64,000 bases of DNA from NCBI GenBank assembly GCA_964016885.1, contig OZ024740.1, positions 8,576,450 to 8,640,449 of the forward strand. The letters run 5' to 3'. Below are positions 47,101-62,255 of the stretch, in pieces; the stretch's first letter is position 1, and every line of letters begins with the position of its first letter. A model generated the notes under the pieces. That model ran no database searches, was not told the origin of the DNA, and saw nothing but the letters and a program-made list of their open reading frames with translations. Origin of the DNA: Eledone cirrhosa (lineage: Eukaryota > Mollusca > Cephalopoda > Octopoda > Eledonidae). The position numbers were made by a program, and so were the translations under genes.

Positions 47101-50100
47101 GGTATGTCAGTTTCGATAATTATATCGGTTACTATTGGTATGTCAGTTTCGATTGGTATGTCAGTGTCTATTGGTATGTCAGTTTCTATAAGTATGTCAG
47201 TTTCTATTGGTATATCAGTTTCGATTGGTATATCAGTTTCGATTGGTATGTCAGTTTTGATTGGTATGTCAGTTTCTATTGGTATATCAGTTTCTATTGG
47301 TATGTCAGTTTCGATTAGTTTAACAGTTTCAATTGGTATGTCAGTTTCGATTGGTATGTCAGTATCTATTGGTATATCAGTTTCTATTGGTATGTCAATT
47401 TCGATTGCTACGTCAGTTTTGATTGGTATATCAGTTTTAAATGGTATGTCAATCTCGATTGGTAGGTCAGTTTCGATTGGTATATCAGTTTCGATTAGTA
47501 TGTCAGTTTCTATTGGTGTCAGTTTCAATTAGTTTATCAGTTTCTATTGGTATGTCAGTTTCGATTGGTATATCAGATTCTATAGGTATATCAGTTTCTA
47601 TTGGTATGTCTGTTTCTATTGGTATATCACTTTCTATTGGTATATCAGTTTCTATTGGTATGTCTGTTTCTATTGGTATATCACTTTCTTTTGGTATATC
47701 ACTTTCTATTGGTATGTCTGTTTCTATTGGTATATCAGTTTCGATTGGTATATCAGTTTAGATTGGTATGTCAGTTTCGATTGGTATGTCAGTTTCGATT
47801 GGTATATCAGTTTCAATTTGTATGTCAGTTTCTATTGGTATGTCAGTTTCGATTGGTATATCAGTTTCAATTGGTATGTCAGTTTCTATTGGTATTTCAG
47901 TTTCTATTGGTAGGTCAGTTTCTATTGGTATGTCAGTTTCGATTGGTATGTCAGTTTCTATTGGTATATCAGTTTCGATTGATATAACAGTTTCTATTCG
48001 TATGTCAGTTTCTATTGGTATATCAGTTTCGATTGATATATCAGTTTCGATTGTTATGTCAGTTTCGATTAGTTTATCAGTTTCAATTGGTATGTCAGTT
48101 TCGATTGGTATGTCAGTATCTATTGGTATATCAGTTTCTATTGGTATGTCAATTTCGATTGCTACGTCAGTTTTGATTGGTATATCAGTTTTAAATGGTA
48201 TGTCAATCTCGATTGGTAGGTCAGTTTCGATTGGTATATCAGTTTCGATTAGTATGTCAGTTTCTACTGGTATGTCAGTTTCAATTAGTTTATCAGTTTC
48301 TATTGGTATGTCAGTTTCGATTGGTATATCAGATTCTATAGGTATATCAGTTTCTATTGGTATGTCTGTTTCTATTGGTATATCACTTTCTATTGGTATA
48401 TCAGTTTCTATTGGTATGTCCGTTTCTATTGGTATATCAGTTTCGATTGGTATATCAGTTTAGATTGGTATGTCAGTTTCGATTGGTATGTCAGTTTCGA
48501 TTGGTATATCAGTTTCAATTGGTATTTCAGTTTCTATTGGTATGTCAGTTTCGATTGGTAGGTCAGTTTCTATTGGTATGTCAGTTTCGATTGTTATGTC
48601 AGTTTCTATTGGTATATCAGTTTCGATTGATATATCAGTTTCTATTGGTAGGTCAGTTTCGATTGGTATATCAGTTTCGATTAGTATGTCAGTTTCTATT
48701 GGGATGTCAGTTTCGATTGGTATATCAGAGTCTATTGGTATATCAGTTTCTATTGGTATGTCACTTTCTATTGGTATATCACTTTCTATTGGTATGTCTG
48801 TTTGTATTGGTATATCACTTTCTATTGGTATATCAGTTTCGATTGTTATGTCAGTTTCGATTGGTATATCAGTTTCGAATGGAATGTCAATCTCGATTGG
48901 TATGTCAATTTTGATTGGTATATCAATTTCGATTGGTATATCAGTTACTATTGGTATGTCAGTTTCGATTGGTATGTCAGTTTCGATTGGTATGTCAGTT
49001 TCTATTGGTATATCAGTTTCGATTGGTATGTCAGTTTCGATTAGTATATCAGATTCTATAAGTCTGTCAGTTTCTATTGGTATATCAGTTTCAATTGGTA
49101 TATCAGTTTCGATTGGTATGTCAGTTTCGATTGTTATATCAGTGTCGATTAGTATGTCAGTTTCTATTGGTATATCAGTTTCGATTGGTATGTCAGTTTC
49201 TATTAGTATGTCAGTTTCTATTGGTATATCAGTTTCTATAAGTATGTCAGTTTCTATTGGTATGTCAGTTTCGATTGATATATCAGTTTAGATTGGTATG
49301 TCAGTTTCGATTGGCATGTCAGTTACTATTGGTATGTCAGCTTCGATTGGTATTTCAGTTTCGATTGGTATGTCAGTTTCTATTGGTATATCAGTTTCGG
49401 TTGGTATGTCAGTTTCAATTAGTACATCAGTTTTTATTGGTATGTCAGTTTCTATTGGTATGTCAGTTTCGATTAGTATGTCAATTTCTATTGGTATATC
49501 AGTTTCTATAAGTATATCAGTTTCGATTGATGTATCCGTTTCGATTAGTATGTCAGTTTCTATTGGTATATCAGTTTTTCGATTGGTATATAAGTTACTA
49601 TTGGTATGTCAGTTTCTATTGTTTTGTCAGTTTCGATTAGTGTATCAGTTTCTATTGGTATGTCAGTTTCGATTGTTATGTCAGTTTCTATTGGTATATC
49701 AGTTTCTATTGGTATGTCAGTTTCGATTGGTAGGTCAGTTTCTATTTGTATGTCAGTTTCTACTCGTATGTCAGTTTCGATTGGTAGATCAGTTTCTATT
49801 GGTCTGTCAGTGTCTATTGGTATGTCAGTTTCTATTGGTATATCAGTTTCGATTGGTATGTCAGTTTCTATTGGTATATCAGTTTCGAATGCAACGTCAA
49901 TCTCGATTGGTATGTCAATTTCGATTGGTATATCAGTTTCGATTGGTATATCAGTAACTATTGGTATGTCAGTTTCGATTGGTATGTCAGTTTCGATAAT
50001 TATATCGGTTACTATTGGTATGTCAGTTTCGATTGGTATGTCAGTGTCTATTGGTATGTCAGTTTCTATAAGTATGTCAGTTTCTATTGGTATATCAGTT

Positions 50101-53100
50101 TCGATTGGTATATCAGTTTCGATTGGTATGTCAGTTTTGATTGGTATGTCAGTTTCTATTGGTATATCAGTTTCTATTGGTATGTCAGTTTCGATTAGTT
50201 TAACAGTTTCAATTGGTATGTCAGTTTCGATTGGTATGTCAGTATCTATTGGTATATCAGTTTCTATTGGTATGTCAATTTCGATTGCTACGTCAGTTTT
50301 GATTGGTATATCAGTTTTAAATGGTATGTCAATCTCGATTGGTAGGTCAGTTTCGATTGGTATATCAGTTTCGATTAGTATGTCAGTTTCTATTGGTGTC
50401 AGTTTCAATTAGTTTATCAGTTTCTATTGGTATGTCAGTTTCGATTGGTATATCAGATTCTATAGGTATATCAGTTTCTATTGGTATGTCTGTTTCTATT
50501 GGTATATCACTTTCTATTGGTATATCAGTTTCTATTGGTATGTCTGTTTCTATTGGTATATCACTTTCTTTTGGTATATCACTTTCTATTGGTATGTCTG
50601 TTTCTATTGGTATATCAGTTTCGATTGGTATATCAGTTTAGATTGGTATGTCAGTTTCGATTGGTATGTCAGTTTCGATTGGTATATCAGTTTCAATTTG
50701 TATGTCAGTTTCTATTGGTATGTCAGTTTCGATTGGTATATCAGTTTCAATTGGTATGTCAGTTTCTATTGGTATTTCAGTTTCTATTGGTAGGTCAGTT
50801 TCTATTGGTATGTCAGTTTCGATTGGTATGTCAGTTTCTATTGGTATATCAGTTTCGATTGATATAACAGTTTCTATTCGTATGTCAGTTTCTATTGGTA
50901 TATCAGTTTCGATTGATATATCAGTTTCGATTGTTATGTCAGTTTCGATTAGTTTATCAGTTTCAATTGGTATGTCAGTTTCGATTGGTATGTCAGTATC
51001 TATTGGTATATCAGTTTCTATTGGTATGTCAATTTCGATTGCTACGTCAGTTTTGATTGGTATATCAGTTTTAAATGGTATGTCAATCTCGATTGGTAGG
51101 TCAGTTTCGATTGGTATATCAGTTTCGATTAGTATGTCAGTTTCTACTGGTATGTCAGTTTCAATTAGTTTATCAGTTTCTATTGGTATGTCAGTTTCGA
51201 TTGGTATATCAGATTCTATAGGTATATCAGTTTCTATTGGTATGTCTGTTTCTATTGGTATATCACTTTCTATTGGTATATCAGTTTCTATTGGTATGTC
51301 CGTTTCTATTGGTATATCAGTTTCGATTGGTATATCAGTTTAGATTGGTATGTCAGTTTCGATTGGTATGTCAGTTTCGATTGGTATATCAGTTTCAATT
51401 GGTATTTCAGTTTCTATTGGTATGTCAGTTTCGATTGGTAGGTCAGTTTCTATTGGTATGTCAGTTTCGATTGTTATGTCAGTTTCTATTGGTATATCAG
51501 TTTCGATTGATATATCAGTTTCTATTGGTAGGTCAGTTTCGATTGGTATATCAGTTTCGATTAGTATGTCAGTTTCTATTGGGATGTCAGTTTCGATTGG
51601 TATATCAGAGTCTATTGGTATATCAGTTTCTATTGGTATGTCACTTTCTATTGGTATATCACTTTCTATTGGTATGTCTGTTTGTATTGGTATATCACTT
51701 TCTATTGGTATATCAGTTTCGATTGTTATGTCAGTTTCGATTGGTATATCAGTTTCGAATGGAATGTCAATCTCGATTGGTATGTCAATTTTGATTGGTA
51801 TATCAATTTCGATTGGTATATCAGTTACTATTGGTATGTCAGTTTCGATTGGTATGTCAGTTTCGATTGGTATGTCAGTTTCTATTGGTATATCAGTTTC
51901 GATTGGTATGTCAGTTTCGATTAGTATATCAGATTCTATAAGTCTGTCAGTTTCTATTGGTATATCAGTTTCAATTGGTATATCAGTTTCGATTGGTATG
52001 TCAGTTTCGATTGTTATATCAGTGTCGATTAGTATGTCAGTTTCTATTGGTATATCAGTTTCGATTGGTATGTCAGTTTCTATTAGTATGTCAGTTTCTA
52101 TTGGTATATCAGTTTCTATAAGTATGTCAGTTTCTATTGGTATGTCAGTTTCGATTGATATATCAGTTTAGATTGGTATGTCAGTTTCGATTGGCATGTC
52201 AGTTACTATTGGTATGTCAGCTTCGATTGGTATTTCAGTTTCGATTGGTATGTCAGTTTCTATTGGTATATCAGTTTCGGTTGGTATGTCAGTTTCAATT
52301 AGTACATCAGTTTTTATTGGTATGTCAGTTTCTATTGGTATGTCAGTTTCGATTAGTATGTCAATTTCTATTGGTATATCAGTTTCTATAAGTATATCAG
52401 TTTCGATTGATGTATCCGTTTCGATTAGTATGTCAGTTTCTATTGGTATATCAGTTTTTCGATTGGTATATAAGTTACTATTGGTATGTCAGTTTCTATT
52501 GTTTTGTCAGTTTCGATTAGTGTATCAGTTTCTATTGGTATGTCAGTTTCGATTGTTATGTCAGTTTCTATTGGTATATCAGTTTCTATTGGTATGTCAG
52601 TTTCGATTGGTAGGTCAGTTTCTATTTGTATGTCAGTTTCTACTCGTATGTCAGTTTCGATTGGTAGATCAGTTTCTATTGGTCTGTCAGTGTCTATTGG
52701 TATGTCAGTTTCTATTGGTATATCAGTTTCGATTGGTATGTCAGTTTCTATTGGTATATCAGTTTCGAATGCAACGTCAATCTCGATTGGTATGTCAATT
52801 TCGATTGGTATATCAGTTTCGATTGGTATATCAGTAACTATTGGTATGTCAGTTTCGATTGGTATGTCAGTTTCGATAATTATATCGGTTACTATTGGTA
52901 TGTCAGTTTCGATTGGTATGTCAGTGTCTATTGGTATGTCAGTTTCTATAAGTATGTCAGTTTCTATTGGTATATCAGTTTCGATTGGTATATCAGTTTC
53001 GATTGGTATGTCAGTTTTGATTGGTATGTCAGTTTCTATTGGTATATCAGTTTCTATTGGTATGTCAGTTTCGATTAGTTTAACAGTTTCAATTGGTATG

Positions 53101-53274
53101 TCAGTTTCGATTGGTATGTCAGTATCTATTGGTATATCAGTTTCTATTGGTATGTCAATTTCGATTGCTACGTCAGTTTTGATTGGTATATCAGTTTTAA
53201 ATGGTATGTCAATCTCGATTGGTAGGTCAGTTTCGATTGGTATATCAGTTTCGATTAGTATGTCAGTTTCTATT
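44101..53274. repeat. 2,880-bp tandem higher-order repeat, three full copies plus part of a fourth
   Basis: Units 44,101-46,980, 46,981-49,860 and 49,861-52,740, with a partial copy to about 53,274, appear identical base for base wherever compared. The period of 2,880 bp equals 160 of the 18-bp units. Each copy has a +2 slip (cagtttttcgattgg, 46,692, 49,572, 52,452) and a -2 slip (tattggtgtcag, 44,634, 47,514, 50,394) that cancel. After 53,274 the sequence still resembles the unit but has the normal tattggtatgtcag and accumulates differences. Identity this high means very recent amplification or an assembly effect. Confidence 0.92.
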
Positions 53275-56200
53275 GGTATGTCAGTTTCAATTAGTTTATC
53301 AGTTTTTATTGGTATGTCAGTTTCGATTGGTATATCAGATTATATAGGTATATCAGTTTCTATTGGTATGTCTGTTTCTATTGGTATATCACTTTCTATT
53401 GGTATATCAGTTTCTAATGGTATGTCTGTTTCTATTGGTATATCACTTTCTATTGGTATATCACTTTCTATTGGTATGTCTGTTTCTATTGGTATGTCAG
53501 TTTCTATTGGTATATCAGTTTCGATTGGTATATCAGTTTCGATTGGTATGTCAGTTTTGATTGGTATGTCAGTTTCTATTGGTATATCAGTCTCTATTGG
53601 TATGTCAGTTTCGATTAGTTTATCAGTTTCAATTGGTATGTCAGTTTCGATTGGTATGTCAGTTACTATTGGTATATCAGTTTCTATTCGTATGTCAATT
53701 TCGATTGGTATGTCAGTTTGGATTGGTATATAAGTTTCGATTGGTATGTCAGTTTCGATTGCTATGTCAGTTTTGATTGGTATATCAGTTTTGAATGGTA
53801 TGTCAATCTCGAATGGTAGGTCAATTTCGATTGGTATATCAGTTTCGATTAGTATGTCAGTTTCTATTGGTATGTCAGTTTCAATTAGTTTATCAGTTTC
53901 TATTGGTATGTCAGTTTCGATTGGTATGTCAGATTCTATTGGTATATCAGTTTCTATTGGTATGTCTGTTTCTATTGGTATATCACTTTCTATTGGTATA
54001 TCACTTTCTATTGGTATGTCTGTTTCTATTGGTATATCAGTTTCGATTGGTATATCAGTTTAGATTGGTATGTCAGTTTCGATTGGTATGTCAGTTTCGA
54101 TTGGTATATCAGTTTCTATTGGTATGTCAGTTTCGATTAGTTTATCAGTTTCAATTGGTATGTCAGTTTCGATTGGTATGTCAGTATCTATTGGTATTTC
54201 AGTTTCTATTGGTATGTCAATTTCGATTGGTATGTCAGTTTGGATTGGTATATCAGTTTCGATTGGTATGTCAGTTTCGACTGCTATGTCAGTTTTGATT
54301 GGTATATCAGTTTTGAATGGTATGTCAATCTCGATTGGTAGGTGAATTTCGATTGGTATATCAGTTTCGATAAGTATGTCAGTTTCTATTGGTATGTCAG
54401 TTTCAAATAGTTTATCAGTTTCTATTGGTATGTCACTTTCTATTGGTATATCACTTTCTATTGGTATGTCTGTTTCTATTGGTATATCTGTTTCGATTGG
54501 TATATCAGTTTAGATTGGTATGTCAGTTTCGATTGGTATGTCAGTTTCGATTGGTATATCAGTTTCAATTTGTATGTCAGTTTCTATTGTTATGTCAGTT
54601 TCGATTGGTAGGTCAGTTTCTATTGGTATGTCAGTTTCGATTGGTATGTCAGTTACTATTGGTATGTCAGTTTCGATTGGTATTTTAGTTTCGATTGGTA
54701 TGTCAGTTTCTATTTGTATGTCAGTTTCGATTGGTATATCAGTTTCGATTGGTATGTCAGTTTCGATTGGTATGTCATTATCTATTGGTATATCAGTTTC
54801 GATTGATATATCCGTTTCGATTAGTATGTCAGTTTCTATTGGTATATCAGTTTCGGTTTGTACATCAGTTACTATTGGTATGTCAGTTTCTATTGGTTTG
54901 TCAGTTTCGATTAGTGTATCAGTTTCTATTGGTATGTCAGTTTCGATTGTTATGTCAGTTTCGATTGGTATATCAGTTTAGATTAATATGTCAGTTTCTA
55001 TTGGTATATCAGGTTCGAATGCAATGTCAATCTCGATTGGTATGTCAATTTCAATTGGTATATCAGTTTCGATTGGTATATCAGTTTAAATTGGTATGTC
55101 AGTTTCGATTGGTATGTCAGTTTCTATTGGTATATCAGTTTCTATTGGTATGTCAGTTTCGATTAGTTTATCAGTTTCAATTGGTATGTCAGTTTCGATT
55201 GGTATGTCAGTATCTATTGGTATATCAGTTTTTATTGGTATGTCAATTTCGATTGCTACGTCAGTTTCGATTGGTATATCAGTTTTGAATGGTATGTCAA
55301 TCTCGATTGGTATGTCAGTTTCAATTAGTTTATCAGTTTCTATTGGTATGTCAGTTTCGATTGGTATATCAGATTCTATAGGTATATCAGTTTCTATTGG
55401 TATGTCCGTTTCTATTGGTATATCAGTTTCGATTGGTATATCAGTTTAGATTGGTATGTCAGTTTCGATTGGTATGTCAGTTTCGATTGGTATATCAGTT
55501 TCAATTGGTATTTCAGTTTCTATTGGTATGTCAGTTTCGATTGGTAGGTCAGTTTCTATTGGTATGTCAGTTTCGATTGTTATGTCAGTTTCTATTGGTA
55601 TATCAGTTTCGATTGATATATCAGTTTCTATTGGTAGGTCAGTTTCGATTGGTATATCAGTTTCGATTGGTATATCAGATTCTATTGGTATATCAGTTTC
55701 TATTGGTATGTCTGTTTCTATTGGTATATTACTTTCTATTGGTATATCAGTTTCGATTGTTATGTCAGTTTCGATTGGTATATCGGTTTCGAATGGAATG
55801 TCAATCTCGATTGGTATGTCAATTTCGATTGGTATATCAATTTCGATTGGTATATCAGTTAATATTGGTATGTCAGTTTCGATTGGTACGTCAGTTTCGC
55901 TTATTATATCAGTTACTATTGGTATGTCAGTTTCGATTGGTATGTCAGTTTCGATTGGTATGTCAGTTTCTATTGGTATATCAGTTTCGATTGGTATGTC
56001 AGTTTCGATTAGTATATCAGATTCTATAAGTCTGTCAGTTTCTATTGGTATATCAGTTTCGATTGGTATATCAGTTTCGATTGGTATGTCAGTTTCGATT
56101 GTTATATCAGTGTCGATTAGTATGTCAGTTTCTATTGGTATATCAGTTTCGATTGGTATGTCAGTTTCTATTAGTATGTCAGTTTCTATTGGTATATCAG

Positions 56201-59200
56201 TTTCTATAAGTATGTCAGTTTCTATTGGTATGTCAGTTTCGATTGATATATCAGTTTAGATTGGTATGTCAGTTTCGATTGGTATGTCAGTTACTATTGG
56301 TATGTCAGCTTCGATTGGGATTTCAGTTTCGATTGGTATGTCAGTTTCTATTGGTATATCAGTTTCGGTTGGTATGTCAGTTTCAATTAGTACATCAGTT
56401 TTGATTGGTATGTCAGTTTCTATTGGTATGTCAGTTTCGATTAGTATGTCAATTTCTATTGGTATATCAGTTTCTATAAGTATATCAGTTTCGATTGATG
56501 TATCCGTTTCGATTAGTATGTCAGTTTCTATTGGTATATCAGTTTCCATTGGTATATCAGTTACTATTGGTATGTCAGTTTCTATTGTTTTGTCAGTTTC
56601 GATTAGTGTATCAGTTTCTATTGGTATGTCAGTTTCGATTGTTATGTCAGTTTCTATTGGTATATCAGTTTCTATTGGTATGTCAGTTTCGATTGGTAGG
56701 TCAGTTTCTATTTGTATGTCAGTTTCTATTCGTATGTCAGTTTCGATTGGTAGGTCAGTTTCTATTGGTATGTCAGTTTGTGTTGGTATGTCTGTTTCTA
56801 TTGGTATATCAGTTTCGATTGGTATGTCAGTTTCTATTGTTATGTCAGTTTCGATTGGTATATCAGTTTAGATTAATATGTTAGTTTCTATTGGTATATC
56901 AGTTTCGAATGCAAAGTCAATCTCGATTGGTATGTCAATTTCGATTGGTATATCAGTTTCGATTGGTATATCAGTAACTATTGGTATGTCAGTTTCGATT
57001 GGTATGTCAGTTTCGATTATTATATCAGTTACTATTGGTATGTCAGTTTCGATTGGTATGTCAGTGTCTATTGGTGTGTCAGATTCTATAAGTATGTCAG
57101 TTTCTATTGGTATATCAGTTTCGATTGGTATATCAGTTTCGATTGGTATGTCAGTTTTGATTGGTATGTCAGTTTCTATTGGTATATCAGTTTCTATTGG
57201 TATGTCAGTTTCGATTAGTTTATCAGTTTCAATTGGTATGTGAGTTTCGATTGGTATGTCAGTATCTATTGGTATATCAGTTTCTATTGGTATGTCAATT
57301 TCGATTGCTATGTCAGTTTTGATTGGTATATCAGTTTTGAATGGTATGTCAATCTCGATTGGTAGGTCAATTTCGATTGGTATATCAGTTTCGATTAGTA
57401 TGTCAGTTTCTATTGGTATGTCAGTTTCAATTAGTTTATCAGTTTCTATTGGTATGTCAGTTTCGATTGGTATGTCAGATTCTATTGGTATATCAGTTTC
57501 TATTGGTATGTCTGTTTCTATTGGTATATCACTTTCTATTGGTATATCACTTTCTATTGGTATGTCTGTTTCTATTGGTATATCAGTTTCGATTGGTATA
57601 TCAGTTTAGATTGGTATGTCAGTTTCGATTGGTATGTCAGTTTCGATTGGTATATCAGTTTCAATTTGTATGTCAGTTTCTATTGTTATGTCAGTTTCGA
57701 TTAGTAGGTCAGTTTCTATTGGTATGTCAGTTTCGATTGGTATGTAAGTTTCTATTGGTATATCAGTTTCGATTGGTATGTCAGTTTCGATTGGTATATC
57801 AGTTTCGAATGGAATGTCAATCTCGATTGGTATGTCAATTTCGATTGGTATGTCAGTTTCGATTGGTATGTCAGTTTCGATTATTATATCAGTTACTATT
57901 GGTATGTCAGTTTCGATTGGTATGTCAATTTCTATTGGTATGTCAGTTTCGATTGGTATGTCAGTTTATATTGGTATGTCAGTTTCGATTGGTATGTCAA
58001 TCTCGATTGGTATGTAAGTTTCGATTGGTATATCAGTTTCGATTGGTATATCAGTTTCGATTGGTATATCAGTTTAGATTGGTATGTCAGTTTCGATTGG
58101 TATGTCAGTTACTATTGGTATGTCACTTTCGATTGGTATTTCAGTTTCGATTGGTATGTCAGTTTCTTTTGGTATGTCAGTTTCAATTAGTACATCAGTT
58201 TTGATTGGTATGTCAGTTTCTATTGGTATGTCAGTTTCGATTAGTATGTCAGTTTCTATTGGTATATCAGTCTCTATAAGTATGTCAGTTTCTATTGGTA
58301 TGTCATTCTCCATTGGTATATCAGTTTCGATTGATATATCCGTTTCGATTAGTATGTCAGTTTCTATTGGTATATCAGTTTCGATTGGTATATCAGTTAC
58401 TATTGGTATGTCAGTTTCTATTGGTTTTTCAGTTTCGATTAGTATATCAGTTTCTATTGGTATGTCAGTTTCGATTGTTATGTCAGTTTCTATTGGTATA
58501 TCAGTTTCTATTGTTATGTCAGTTTCGATTGGTAGGTCAGTTTCTATTGGTATGTCAGTTTCTATTGGTATGTCAGTTTCGATTGGTAGGTCAGTTTCTA
58601 ATGGTATGTAAGTTTCTATTTGTATGTCAGTTTCTATTGGTATATCAGTTTCGATTGGTATGTCAGTTTCTATTTTTATGTCAGTTTCGATTGGTATGTC
58701 AGTTTAGATTAATATGTCAGTTGCTATTGGTATATCAGTTTCGAATGCAATGTCAATCTCGATTGGTATGTCAGTTTCGATTGGTATATCAGTTTCGATT
58801 GGTATATCAGTTACTATTGGTATGTCAGTTTCGATTGGTATGTCAGTTTCGATTATTATATCAGTTACTATTGGTATGTCAGTTTCGATTGGTATGTCAG
58901 TGTCTATTGGTATGTCAGTTTCTATAAGTATGTCAGTTTCTATTGGTATATCAGTTTCGATTGTTATATCAGTGTCGATTAGTATGTCAGTTTCTATTGG
59001 TATGTCAGTTTCGATTGGTATGTCAGTGTCTATTGGTATGTCAGTTTCTATTGGTATGTCTGTTTCTATAGGTATATCAGTTTCGATTGGTATATCAGTT
59101 TCGATTGGTATGTCAGTTTCGAGTGGTATGTCAGTTTCGATTGGTATATCAGTTTCGAATGGTATGTCAGTTTCGATTGGTATGTCAGTTTCGATTGGTA

Positions 59201-59280
59201 TATCAGTTTTGAATGGTATGTCAATCTCGATTGGTATGTCAATTTCGATTGGTATATCAGTTTCGATTAGTATGTCAATT

Positions 59281-62255
59281 TCTATTGGTATATTAGTTTT
59301 GATTGGTATATCAGTTTCAATTTGTATGTCAGTTTCTAATGGTTTATCAGTTTCTATTGGTATGTCAGTTTGTATTTAGTATAACACTTTCTATTGGTAT
59401 GTCAGTTTCTATTGGTATGTCAGTTTCGATTAGTATATCAGTTTCTATTGGTATGTCAGTTTCGATTGGTATGTGAGTTTCTGTTGGTATGTCAGTTTCG
59501 ATCGGTATGTCAGTTTCTATTGGTATATCAGTTTCTATAATTATGTCAGTTTCTATTGGTATGTCATTCTCTATTGGTATATCAGTTTCGATTGATATAT
59601 CCGTTTCGATTAGTATGTCAGTTTTTATTGGTATATCAGTTTCGATTGGTATATCAGTTACTATTGGTATGTCAGTTTCTATTGGTTTGTCAGTTTCGAT
59701 TAGTATATCAGTTTCTATTGGTATGTCAGTTTCGATTGTTATGTCAGTTTCTATTGGTATATCAGTTTCTATTGGTATGTCAGTTTCGATTGGTATATCA
59801 GTTCCGATTGGTATGTCAGTTTCTATTGTTATGTCAGTTTCGATTGGTATATCAGTTTAGATTAATATGTCAGTTTCTATTGGTATATCAGTTTCGAATG
59901 CAATGTCAATCTCGATTGGTATGTCAATTTCGATTGGTATGTCAGTTTCGATTGGTATGTCAGTTTATATTGGTATGTCAGTTTCGATTAGTATATCAGT
60001 TTCTATTGTTATGTCAGTTTCGATTGGTATGTCAATCGCGATTGGTATGTCAGTTTCGATTGGTATATCAGTTTCGATTGGTATATCAGTTTCGATTGGT
60101 ATATCAGTTTCGATTGGTATGTCAGTTTCGATTGGTATGTGAGTTACTATTGGTATGTCAGTTTCAATTAGTACATCAGTTTTGATTGGTATGTCAGTTT
60201 CTATTGGTATGTCAGTTTCGATTAGTATGTCAGTTTCTATTGGCATATCAGTTTCTATAAGTATGTCAGTTTCTATTGGTATATCAGTTTCGATTGATAT
60301 ATCCGTTTCGATTAGTATGTCAGTTTCTATTGGTATATCAGTTTCGATTGGTATATCAGTTACTATTGGTATGTCAGTTTCTATTGGTTTGTCAGTTTCT
60401 ATTAGTATATCAGTTTCTACTGGTATGTCAGTTTCGATTGGTATGTCAGTTACTATTGGTATGTCAGTTTCAATTAGTACATCAGTTTCGATTGGTAGGT
60501 CAGTTTCTATTAGTATGTCAGTTTCTATTGGTATGTCAGTTTCTATTGGTATATCAGTTTCAATTGGTATGTCAGTTTCTATTGTTATGTCCGTTTCGAT
60601 TGGTATATCTGTTCAGATTAATATGTCAGTCTCTATTGGTATATCAGTTTCGAATGCAATGTCAATCTCGATTGGTATGTCAATTTCGAATGGTATATCA
60701 GTTTCGATTGGTATATCAGTTACTATTGGTATGTCAGTTTCTATGGGTATGTCAGTTTCGATTAGTTTATCAGTTTCTATTGGTACGTCAGTTTCGATTG
60801 GTACGTCAGTGTCTATTGGTATGTCAGTTTCTATTGGTATGTCTGTTTCTATTGGTATATCAGTTTCGATTGGTATATCAGTTTCGATTGGTATGTCAGT
60901 TTCGATTGGTATGTTAGTTTCGATTGGTATATCAGTTTCGAATGGTATATCAGTTTCGATTGGTATGTCAGTTTCGATTGGTATATCAGTTTTGAATGGT
61001 ATGTCAATCTCGATTGGTATGTCAATTTCGATTGGTATATCAGTTTCGATTAGTATGTCAATTTCTATTGGTATATTAGTTTTGATTGGTATATCAGTTT
61101 CAATTTGTATGTCCATTTCTAATGGTTTATCAGTTTCTATTGGTATGTCAGTTTGTATTTAGTATAACAGTTTCAATTGGTATGTCAGTTTCTATTGGTA
61201 TGTCAGTTTCGATTGGTATGTCAGTTTCTGTTGGTATGTCAGTTTCGATCGGTATGTCAGTTTCTATTGGTATATCAGTTTCTATAAGTATGTCAGTTTC
61301 TATTGGTATATCAGTTTCGATTGATATATCCGTTTCGATTAGTATGTCAGTTTCTATTGGTATATCAGTTTCGATTGGTATATCAGTTACTATTGGTATG
61401 TCAGTTTCTATTGGTTCTTCAGTTTCGATTAGTATATCAGTTTTTATTGGTATGTCAGTTTCGATTGTTATGTCAGTTTCTATTGGTATATCAGTTTCTA
61501 TTGGTATGTCAGTTTCGATTGTTAGGTCAGTTTCTATTGGTATGTCAGTTTCTATTGGTATGTCAGTTTCGATTGGTAGGTCAGTTTCTATTGGTATGAC
61601 AGTTTCTATTGGTATGTCAGTTTCTATTGGTATATCAGTTTCGATTGGTATGTCAGTTTCTATTGTTATGTCAGTTTCGATTGGTATATCAGTTTAGATT
61701 AATATGTCAGTTTCTATTGGTATATCAGTTTCGAATGCAATGTCAATCTCGATTGGTATGTCAATTTCGATTGGTATATCAGTTTCGATTGGTATATCAG
61801 TTACTATTGGTATGTCAGTTTCGATTGGTATGTCAGTTTCGATTATTATATCAATTACTATTGGTATATCAGTTTCGATTGGTATGTCAGTGTCTATTGG
61901 TATGTCAGTTTCCCTAAGTATGTCAGTTTCTATTGGTATATCAGTTTCGATTGGTATATCAGTTTCGATTGGTATGTCAGTTTCTATTGGTATATCAGTT
62001 CCGATTGATATATCAGTTTCGATTAGTATGTCACTTTCTATTGGTATGTCAGTTTCGATTAGTTTATCAGTTTCTATTGGTATGTCAGTTTCGATTGGTA
62101 TGTCAGTGTCTATTGGTATGTCAGTTTCTAATGGTATGTCTGTTTCTATTGGTATATTAGTTTTGATTGGTATATCAGTTTCAATTTGTATGTCAGTTTC
62201 TAATGGTTTATCAGTTTCTATTGGTATATCAGTTTGTATTTAGTATAACAGTTTC
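59281..62255. repeat. Higher-order block marked by tcagtttgtatttagtataac, three times
   Basis: The junction string occurs near 59,366, 61,146 and 62,228, about 1,780 and 1,080 bp apart. Each time it is preceded by ggtatattagttttgattgg and caatttgtatgtc, with a taatggtttatcag unit just before it. The shared run of rare variants indicates copying of a block with later loss or gain of units. Confidence 0.7.
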
